The notes under the pieces were generated by a model that searched no databases, was not told the origin of the DNA, and saw only the letters and a list, made by a program, of their open reading frames with translations. The position numbers were made by a program, and so were the translations under genes. Positions 7,798-13,269 of a DNA stretch of 24,554 nucleotides are shown in pieces (the stretch's first letter is position 1; each line of letters opens with the position of its first letter). Source of the stretch: JAAUQA01 sp036351435. Its GTDB lineage: Bacteria > Pseudomonadota > Gammaproteobacteria > Competibacterales > Competibacteraceae. The DNA lies in assembly GCA_036351435.1 (NCBI GenBank), contig JAZBPA010000129.1, forward strand, positions 1-24,554, read 5' to 3'.

Positions 7798-9510
7798 GTG
7801 ACGATTAAACCCTATTCAGCTGCCGCGCTGTCGTTGATTCTAGCTTTTGGGCTGTGTGCTGCATCGCTCGCGGAACGGCATGCTCTGCTGGTCGGTGTCG
7901 GTCAATATCAAAGCCCGCGAATCTCCGCTTTGGAAGGACCAAAAAACGACGTAGCTGCATTGCAAAACGTGCTGCGGGAACGTTGGGGTTTTGCGCCGCA
8001 AAACATCCGTACCCTGGTCGATGGACAGGCCACCCGCACGAACATCCTGGGCGCCTTGGACCGCCTCTCCAGCGAAACGAAAGCCGGCGAACATGTTTTC
8101 ATCTACCTGAGCGGTCACGGCACCAGCGCCCGGGATCGTCATACCCAGTTCCCGTTGCCCGACACTTCGGGAGCTTTTCTGCCGGTGGATTTTCCCGGTT
8201 CCGGCACGCTGGAACAGCAAATCGAGAATCTGATTGTTGGGCGGCGCGATCTACGCCCTCTGCTCAAGCAACTGGATAAAGATCGCAAGCTGTTCGTGGC
8301 GATCGACAGTTGTTATTCAGGAAATGCGGTACGCGGGTTATACCGCAGCGCATTGCCGACCCAGCGATTCCAACCACGCTATGCGGCGTTGCACACCCGT
8401 GCGGCTTCCGCTCTCGCCGATCCAGATTTGTGCGGTTATCGCTGCGGCACCCGCCAGGATGAGCCTTACCCCTACCAAAATGTTTTCTTTCTGTCGGCGG
8501 CGAGCGATGATGAAACCGCGCTGGATTTGCCTCACTCGGCACTGACCGCGAAACCGCAAGGCGCGTTTACCAATGCCTTGCTTCATGTCCTTAGTGGCCA
8601 CCGAAACGCCGATGGTAATCACGATGGCACGATTAGCTATGGTGAATTGCATCAAGCGGTGAAGGTGTTCATGGAAAGTGAACGCTACCCACATACTCCG
8701 CAAATGTTGCCCAAGCTCAACGACGATGCAAATACGCTTGCCGCGCGTGCGCTTTTCGAACAACCGCACTCCCCACCGTCGAACGATGTCGATTCCAAGC
8801 TTAACGACGCTTTAACTATCCACATCGCCTCAGCCTCCATGCCCCAGTCACGCTATACGGAACTGGTCAGCGCGCTTAAGAGTTTGCCGGGAATTGCTTT
8901 GGTAAAGGACCAGCCGGAAGTAACCATCAGCACACAAGGGCGGGATCTATTGTTGATCAGCGGCGCAGGTGACCTGATTGCGCGGTTGGAGAATCCCGGC
9001 TTGCAGGAATTGGTCCGCCGCGTGCAGCGTCAGCGCTGGATAAAACAGTGGTTGCAAACCCCAATAAACGAGGCAAAGTTCAATATCAGCCTGGCGCTGA
9101 CGGATGGGACTCGCGGGATTACAGTGGTCGAAGGTGAGATGGTGGCGTTCGCGGTGCAAGCGGAACAACCTGCATATTTGCTATTGCTGCATATCGATTC
9201 GCTGGCAACCGTCGTCAATGTGTTGTATCCCTACACGCCTCAGGAACTTGAACCGCTGCCTGCAGACCGATCCCTTCAAATTCCCGAGTCTGATTTGATC
9301 GTTGTAACGCCTCCCTTTGGAACCGATCAGCTGGTTCTATACGGTTTCGATCAATTGCCGGCCATCCTCAGAAAATTGATGGGACAGACAGTGCCTCTGG
9401 ATTCGCCGTTGCTCAAGGAATTAAAGACACAGCTAGCGAGCAGCGAAAACTCTGTTGCCAGGGTAAGCTTCAAACTTATCAGCGTGCCGCGCCAACTGGG
9501 ATCAAATTGA
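7798..9510 (+). CDS. exported caspase-like peptidase with EF-hand loop and DUF4384-like C-terminus (copy 3)
   Basis: 570 residues from a GTG start. An in-frame TGA at 7783 limits the start to TTG 7795 or GTG 7798, and no good ribosome binding site is nearby, so coupling to the upstream gene is likely. Signal peptide about 1-25 (ends CAASLA-ERHALLVG). Caspase domain about 26-315: YLSGHGT with H107 and AIDSCYSGN with C172 (Tyr replaces the usual His after Cys). Residues 272-283, DGNHDGTISYGE, form a canonical EF-hand loop with acidic/polar ligands at positions 1, 3, 5, 7, 9 and 12. A helical middle region (about 335-435) precedes a DUF4384-like domain (about 440-520: GEMVAFAVQAEQPAYLLLLHID, LYPYTPQ). 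It is the last gene of the cluster; the next gene is convergent, 18 bases away. Predicted periplasmic and probably calcium-responsive; substrate unknown. Confidence 0.9.
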   Translation: MTIKPYSAAALSLILAFGLCAASLAERHALLVGVGQYQSPRISALEGPKNDVAALQNVLRERWGFAPQNIRTLVDGQATRTNILGALDRLSSETKAGEHVFIYLSGHGTSARDRHTQFPLPDTSGAFLPVDFPGSGTLEQQIENLIVGRRDLRPLLKQLDKDRKLFVAIDSCYSGNAVRGLYRSALPTQRFQPRYAALHTRAASALADPDLCGYRCGTRQDEPYPYQNVFFLSAASDDETALDLPHSALTAKPQGAFTNALLHVLSGHRNADGNHDGTISYGELHQAVKVFMESERYPHTPQMLPKLNDDANTLAARALFEQPHSPPSNDVDSKLNDALTIHIASASMPQSRYTELVSALKSLPGIALVKDQPEVTISTQGRDLLLISGAGDLIARLENPGLQELVRRVQRQRWIKQWLQTPINEAKFNISLALTDGTRGITVVEGEMVAFAVQAEQPAYLLLLHIDSLATVVNVLYPYTPQELEPLPADRSLQIPESDLIVVTPPFGTDQLVLYGFDQLPAILRKLMGQTVPLDSPLLKELKTQLASSENSVARVSFKLISVPRQLGSN

Positions 9511-9528
9511 TCATGCGCTAACCGACAG

Positions 9529-10257
9529 CTACACATAAAGCGGCACCATCTTACGCCACGGAGAGGCGCTATGCGCACGGCCATTCCAGACATGCAAGGC
9601 ATTCCATACGCCTTTACTCCACAACGTCGCACTGAGGTTGCGGTTGTTGTCGAGAAAAGGATCGTGTTCACCGATAGCCATCACAATGTCCATCTGCCGC
9701 ATATGGTGCAGAGTCGAATCGTTGCTTAAGTTAGGGACAAAATGGCTCGGTGTATTGAAATACACTAAATCATCATAGTACCCGTCGAAGAGTCCCCGGA
9801 ATCCATCAACGGGCTGGGTCAGATCGTAGCGACCGCTCAGGGCTGCCACTTTTTGAAAGAGGTGTGGATGGCGAAAGGCAATGTTGACAGCCTGAAACGC
9901 GCCGAAGCTGCACCCATGTGAAATGGTGCAGTGATGAGCATTTTTCAGCCGCATCAACGGAAACACTTCGTTGAGAATGTATTCTTCGTATTGCAGATGG
10001 CGACGAATGCGATCTCCCGGCCAATTCCAATCACAGTAGAAGGTTTCGGCGTCGATGCTATCCAGGCAATACAGTTGTAATTGCCCGTCATTGATCTTGG
10101 CGCTCAGGGCATTTACCAGGCCGAGCTGCTCGTATTCGTAAAAGCGTGCGCAGCGAGTCGGGAAAATCAACACTTTCGCGCCGGCATGACCGAATATCAG
10201 CAATTCCATCTCTCGGCCCAGATGCGGGCTATACCATTTGTGATACTCTCTGTTCAT
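9529..10257 (-). CDS. predicted alpha/beta-hydrolase esterase (COG4947-like)
   Basis: 242 residues counted from the ATG at 10257, which has GGGA about seven bases upstream. TTG 10278 or ATG 10269 would add only a few residues and have poorer signals. The protein opens with NREYHKWYSPHLGREMELLIFGH and has the nucleophile elbow HGCSFGAF (S117). D199 in GEHDPF and H229 in NGRAHSASPW complete a plausible catalytic triad. There is no signal peptide, so it is cytosolic. It resembles the predicted esterases of COG4947 in length and in the opening motif; the natural ester is unknown. It is convergent with the caspase operon (18-base gap) and divergent from the glycine-zipper gene, so it probably has its own promoter within 10258-10523. 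Confidence 0.85.
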   Translation of the reverse strand: MNREYHKWYSPHLGREMELLIFGHAGAKVLIFPTRCARFYEYEQLGLVNALSAKINDGQLQLYCLDSIDAETFYCDWNWPGDRIRRHLQYEEYILNEVFPLMRLKNAHHCTISHGCSFGAFQAVNIAFRHPHLFQKVAALSGRYDLTQPVDGFRGLFDGYYDDLVYFNTPSHFVPNLSNDSTLHHMRQMDIVMAIGEHDPFLDNNRNLSATLWSKGVWNALHVWNGRAHSASPWRKMVPLYV

Positions 10258-10523
10258 AAACAATCCCATCAAAACCAATGAGTTGTGTCATAAACAAAGA
10301 AGATAACCGGTCAATGCTGCAATTCTTTGACGGTCTTGTTTAAGAATTGCGGCAATAGGTTCGATCCCGTCACCCCTGCAGATCGGCCACTCGAAAAAAT
10401 GATGGTGATCCGGGGACGATAATCGACCCGTTCAGATTGCATTCATCTTTACTGCCTTAAGGTACTAAAAAAGGCTATTAACCGTACTTAAAGCAACCTA
10501 TGAGGTCAGATAAGGTGAAAGCT

Positions 10524-10844
10524 ATGAAGATCGCGATTTGCACCACACTTGCAGTGTTGTTGCTGTCCACAGCACCGGCACAGGCCGGTGATATTGAATT
10601 TGAAGATGTGTTGATTGGTGCAGTTGGGGGTGGAGTCGGAGCAGCCGTAGGGTCTCATCTCGGTGGACGGAATGGAGCCATCATCGGCGGCGCGGTCGGC
10701 GGCGCGGCAAGTTCGGCCATAGTGGCCAAAAGAAAATCCAAAGCAAGACGCGAAGTGATTCATATTCATCGCTACGAACGGCCACGCAAGCATAAGCACA
10801 AACATCATCACCATAAACGGCGTTACTACGACGACGACGATTGA
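10524..10844 (+). CDS. secreted glycine-zipper protein with His/Arg/Lys-rich tail
   Basis: 106 residues from the ATG at 10524, preceded by AAGGTGA at 10512-10518. An in-frame ATG at 10500 would add eight charged residues before the signal peptide and lacks a binding site. Residues 1-21 are a signal peptide (ends APAQA-GDIEF). Residues about 30-65 form a glycine zipper (GAVGGGVGAAVGSHLGGRNG, then IIGGAVGGAASSAI), typical of small envelope-associated proteins. The last 40 residues are packed with Lys, Arg and His, including a KHKHKHHHHKRR run, and end in four Asp. The basic tail could bind DNA, anionic polymers or metals. The family occurs widely in proteobacteria without a defined function. 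Confidence 0.8.
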   Translation: MKIAICTTLAVLLLSTAPAQAGDIEFEDVLIGAVGGGVGAAVGSHLGGRNGAIIGGAVGGAASSAIVAKRKSKARREVIHIHRYERPRKHKHKHHHHKRRYYDDDD

Positions 10845-11281
10845 GCCAGATACCGCAGCATCGTCTTGCGTCCAGCTTCTAATCCACTGAAACATCTTTA
10901 AGCCGCCGAGCCTGATCGGCGGCAAACAACGATACCAATTCCCAGCCCCCTAAGTTTCGCTACCAATCCTATCACCAATTAGCCCGATTAATCCGGCACC
11001 GCGGCATCGCTAATCCCAATCACCTTACTAGATACAGCCACCAAAGCTGCGCGAGTTGTGCTAGTCGCCATATCTACCAGATAAACCCTACTTCCGAGCC
11101 GCACTCCAGCGTGCAGAATGGTTAATGGTTAATCCCGTAAATTGCTGCCTGTGCCCAGCGCTGAGTAATGCACCCAGCAACCAAACACCCTGACTCCCTA
11201 AAGCTGGGGCAGATTGCAAACTGCGGCGGCTAGGATCAGTTTCGGCAAAAGCGCGTACGCTGACGAAAATGAGACAAAATA
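10845..11281. other. gene-poor spacer
   Basis: No convincing coding region. A minus-strand open frame at 11088-11288 has no family resemblance or ribosome binding site. A short tandem repeat (AATGGTT twice around 11118-11131) and one hairpin (10902-10923) are the only structures seen. The spacer ends at the promoter that begins at 11282. Confidence 0.5.
10902..10923. terminator. 8-bp perfect hairpin downstream of glycine-zipper gene
   Basis: GCCGCCGA (10902-10909) pairs with TCGGCGGC (10916-10923) around a six-base loop. It is followed by AAACAAC on the plus strand, so it has no U-tract. It is a candidate 3' end for the glycine-zipper transcript, about 57 bases past its stop. Confidence 0.4.
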
Positions 11282-11310
11282 TTGACATAATAATTATTTG
11301 TCCATAACAT
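11282..11310 (+). promoter_or_regulatory. sigma70-type promoter
   Basis: A perfect -35 TTGACA (11282-11287), a 17-base spacer, and a -10 TAACAT (11305-11310) keeping the key first, second and last bases. It lies 71 bases before the small gene at 11382, which also has a strong AAGGAGA ribosome binding site at 11369-11375. Together these suggest substantial expression of the small-gene set. Confidence 0.6.
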
Positions 11311-11381
11311 AAACATCGACATAAGCTATGAACATGTCAAGAATCCGTTAACATTCGTTTCTATATCGAAGGAGACAAGCA

Positions 11382-11585
11382 ATGACCGATGCACAGCATA
11401 AGACATGGCCTGATTTGGCAGTTGATCTGTACGACAAGCTGACCGGGCGGGGTGCGGAAATTACCTATGAATTTGAAAACTTAGAAGTCTATGTCCCGAG
11501 CGGCACGTCAGCGGATTCACAACACGCCAAGTGGAAAATGAATGGCATGTTGAAAATCCGTACTCGTGACACACAGTCACCATAG
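11382..11585 (+). CDS. small protein of unknown function (67 aa)
   Basis: 67 residues, soluble, with no signal peptide or membrane segment. The opening TWPDLAVDLYDKLTGRGAEI suggests a helix, followed by strand-like ITYEFENLEVYVPSG and a C-terminal KWKMNGMLKIRTRD strand. An alpha-beta mini-domain is likely. A perfect-looking binding site (AAGGAGA, six bases before the ATG) and a TTGACA/TAACAT promoter support it as a real gene. It is followed 12 bases later by another small ORF in the same direction. I do not recognise the family with certainty and assign no function. Confidence 0.75.
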   Translation: MTDAQHKTWPDLAVDLYDKLTGRGAEITYEFENLEVYVPSGTSADSQHAKWKMNGMLKIRTRDTQSP

Positions 11586-11597
11586 TTCTAAGCAGTC

Positions 11598-11945
11598 ATG
11601 AACCGACACATTGATGTCTTTGCTCAATTGTCGCTCGTTTCCAGTAATGGAACCGAAATAACGGTACATGCGGACAAAGACATCGTGTCCATCGTCTTTC
11701 CCAATTTCCGTGCTGCTCGGCAATTACTCGGGCAAGGTCCCCAACGTCATGAGCGTAGGAAAATACTGGATAACCTGCATCAGGGCTTGCAGCTAAGCGA
11801 TTTAAAGATGTATTTCAAGATAGCCCATTTTCAAGTGGCACAGCTTACCCCTCAATCACAGGGTGGCTTTGTGTCACGTTGGTTGGGGTTGGCGCCTTTG
11901 AAATTGCACCCGCTTGCTGTACTCCGCGCCATAGTGTCTTCTTAA
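11598..11945 (+). CDS. hypothetical protein (115 aa)
   Basis: 115 residues, no signal peptide. The N-terminal half looks like alternating strands (HIDVFAQLSLVSSNGTEITV, then DIVSIVFPNF), followed by helices (RRKILDNLHQGLQLSDLKMYFKI) and a mildly hydrophobic C-terminus. The ribosome binding site is weak; the gene starts 12 bases after the preceding stop and is probably translated by coupling. The layout, with a small strand-rich domain and a helical region, recalls an anti-sigma or carrier-type accessory protein only in the loosest sense. No family is recognised and no function is assigned. Confidence 0.65.
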   Translation: MNRHIDVFAQLSLVSSNGTEITVHADKDIVSIVFPNFRAARQLLGQGPQRHERRKILDNLHQGLQLSDLKMYFKIAHFQVAQLTPQSQGGFVSRWLGLAPLKLHPLAVLRAIVSS

Positions 11946-11983
11946 GGATTGTTAGGAGCTGGAAAATTAGGGAAATCCGTCTC

Positions 11984-12133
11984 ATGCATGCAAAACCGTA
12001 TCTTCCCGAGAAAATCTGTGTGGTGTGTAAACGGCCCATTTCCTGGCGCAGGAAATGGGCCGCTGTTTGGGGGGATGTAAAGTATTGTTCGGAACGCTGC
12101 CGTAGGCGTAGAACAAGGCCAACGGTGAGATAA
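11984..12133 (+). CDS. DUF2256 zinc-ribbon protein (49 aa)
   Basis: 49 residues matching the small DUF2256 family: KICVVCKRPISWRRKWAAVW followed by DVKYCSERCRRRR. The CxxC...CxxC pairs (C12, C15, C35, C39 or thereabouts) would bind one zinc, and the WRRKW motif is the family signature. The ATG at 11984 gives the usual family length; a longer open frame back to 11879 overlaps the upstream gene and has no family support. Function of the family is unknown. In many bacteria it lies beside cryptochrome/photolyase or deoxyribodipyrimidine genes, which are not in this window. The central codons contain a 14-bp inverted repeat. Confidence 0.85.
   Translation: MHAKPYLPEKICVVCKRPISWRRKWAAVWGDVKYCSERCRRRRTRPTVR
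12032..12062. repeat. 14-bp perfect inverted repeat inside the DUF2256 gene
   Basis: CGGCCCATTTCCTG (12032-12045) and CAGGAAATGGGCCG (12049-12062) are exact complements separated by GCG. The structure falls in the RPISWRRKWAA codons. It would form a very stable hairpin in the message or a cruciform. Confidence 0.85.
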
Positions 12134-12137
12134 GCGC

Positions 12138-12170
12138 AAAAAAAACGGCATTTCAATGAAGTGCCGTTTT
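12138..12170. terminator. bidirectional intrinsic terminator
   Basis: AAAACGGCATTTC (12142-12154) pairs with GAAGTGCCGTTTT (12158-12170) with one G-U and an AAT loop. Reading left the stem runs into eight T residues, making it a good terminator for the fasciclin gene. Reading right, four T residues end the stem and it may also stop the DUF2256 transcript. Confidence 0.8.
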
Positions 12171-12190
12171 AGTAACTATAGGCTTAAATA

Positions 12191-12721
12191 TTAAGACTTC
12201 GGCAACAATACAGTGTCGATGACGTGAATGACCCCATTGCTGGTTTCGATATCAGTTTGAACCACCGTTGCGTTATCAACCTTGACGCCATCAGAAGCGT
12301 CTATGGTAATGGATTGTCCCTGAGCCGTTTCAGCAGATTCCAGTTTAACAACATCGGCAGCCATCACTTTACCTGGGACTACATGGTAAGTCAGGACCTG
12401 AGTCAGAGCGGCTTTGTCGGCTATAAGGGCGTTTAACTGATCGGCCGGGATTTTTGCAAATGCCTCATCGGTCGGGGCAAAAACCGTGAAAGGGCCTTCA
12501 CCTTTTAGAGTTTCCACTAATTCTGCAGCCTGTACAGCTTGTACCAGGGTTGTGAAGCTGCCAGCAGCTACAGCAGTATCGACGATGTCCTTGGAGTCGG
12601 CTTGCTTACTTTGAGAGCCTGCAGTAGCGCTACTGGCGATACCCACGACTAGGGCACCCATAAAAAAGGTTGGCAGAAGGGTTGTCTTGATGAAACTGGC
12701 TGCTTTACTGTTGGATCGCAT
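12191..12721 (-). CDS. secreted fasciclin (FAS1) domain protein
   Basis: 176 residues. Signal peptide about 1-34 (ends SSATA-GS). A single FAS1 domain covers about 43-174: DIVDTAVAAGSFTTLVQAVQ, then GPFTVFAPTDEAFAKIP, the YHVVPGK segment with the conserved H-box histidine, and a final NGVIHVIDTVLLP. The length and order are those of the standard bacterial FAS1 proteins, which act in cell adhesion and biofilm matrix. GAGG lies eight to nine bases before the ATG. A TTGACA/TATAAA promoter lies about 57 bases upstream and a strong terminator follows the stop, so it is a monocistronic gene. No anchor is visible, so it is periplasmic or released. Confidence 0.93.
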   Translation of the reverse strand: MRSNSKAASFIKTTLLPTFFMGALVVGIASSATAGSQSKQADSKDIVDTAVAAGSFTTLVQAVQAAELVETLKGEGPFTVFAPTDEAFAKIPADQLNALIADKAALTQVLTYHVVPGKVMAADVVKLESAETAQGQSITIDASDGVKVDNATVVQTDIETSNGVIHVIDTVLLPKS

Positions 12722-12777
12722 TAGGTTGTCCTCTACATGATTAACTTTAAAGTATCGGCTTTGTTAGCCTGTTTATA

Positions 12778-12807
12778 TTTATACGCCCTTGTTCATATAT
12801 ATGTCAA
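12778..12807 (-). promoter_or_regulatory. sigma70 promoter of the fasciclin gene
   Basis: On the minus strand, -35 TTGACA (12807-12802) and -10 TATAAA (12783-12778) are separated by 18 bases. It is 57 bases from the start codon, and the flanks are AT-rich. Confidence 0.7.
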
Positions 12808-12822
12808 CAAAAAGATGACAAA

Positions 12823-12844
12823 AAAACCTGCTTGCGCAGGTTTT
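12823..12844 (-). terminator. intrinsic terminator of the small tail-anchored protein gene
   Basis: AAAACCTGC (12823-12831) pairs with GCAGGTTTT (12836-12844) around a TTGC loop. On the minus strand the stem is followed by a run of T residues. It lies 50 bases beyond the stop of the 12894-13178 gene and just before the fasciclin promoter. Confidence 0.75.
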
Positions 12845-12893
12845 GTCTATAAATAATGCTTTGTGTCCAACGGCCACTATAGCGAAGAGCTGG

Positions 12894-13178
12894 CTAGAAC
12901 ATCAAAAATCCAATCCATAACCCACCACCCAGCGCCAACGCCAGCAAGGCCAGATCCAGTTTTTGATGAAGCCAGCTGGGACGGGTCACATTCGTTGATG
13001 AGTTCACACGCTTGTTACGAATCATCAAAGCGTCAATTTCCGCAGTCGTCAGGTAATCCAAATCCCAGTGGGTAGTCTGTCGCGCCTTGGCTTCGTCCAT
13101 GTAGATTTTCATTTTGTTCCGCTTGGCTATTTCACCATCTGGATTGACACGATCTTCAATTAAGTCTGGATGCAACAT
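12894..13178 (-). CDS. small tail-anchored membrane protein, unknown function
   Basis: 94 residues from the ATG at 13178, which has GAGGT about ten bases upstream. A longer frame from 13223 has no such signal. The first 70 residues are hydrophilic and rich in charged residues (LIEDRVNPDGEIAKRNKMK, then DEAKARQTTHWDLDYLTTAEIDALM). The last 25 form one hydrophobic helix (LALLALALGGGLWIGFLMF) ending at the C-terminus, so a C-tail-anchored inner membrane protein is likely. It follows ftsH on the same strand, 91 bases after its stop, and ends at a strong terminator. It could be an ftsH-linked factor or substrate, but there is no family evidence. Confidence 0.7.
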   Translation of the reverse strand: MLHPDLIEDRVNPDGEIAKRNKMKIYMDEAKARQTTHWDLDYLTTAEIDALMIRNKRVNSSTNVTRPSWLHQKLDLALLALALGGGLWIGFLMF

Positions 13179-13269
13179 GGTTATTACCTCATTTCGGAAT
13201 TTCCAAAACGCTATGAAATCCACTCTTTTTAACCATCACTTTCAAAGCATGAGTTCATAAACACCCCAA

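Noticed and set aside
1605..9510. Caspase cluster as an antiphage system such as gasdermin, CBASS or CRISPR-linked caspase
   Set aside because: No gasdermin, nucleotide cyclase, CRISPR array or sensor is near, and every product has an export signal, which argues against a cytosolic defence role.
10506..10925. Minus-strand frame of 139 codons over the glycine-zipper gene
   Set aside because: The plus-strand frame has a signal peptide, glycine zipper and good ribosome site; the reverse frame is a by-product of its composition.
11088..11288. Minus-strand frame of 66 codons in the spacer
   Set aside because: No ribosome binding site and no recognisable feature; it also runs into the promoter at 11282.
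11879..11983. Longer start for the DUF2256 gene
   Set aside because: It overlaps the previous gene, and the added residues do not belong to the family, whose members are about 50 residues.
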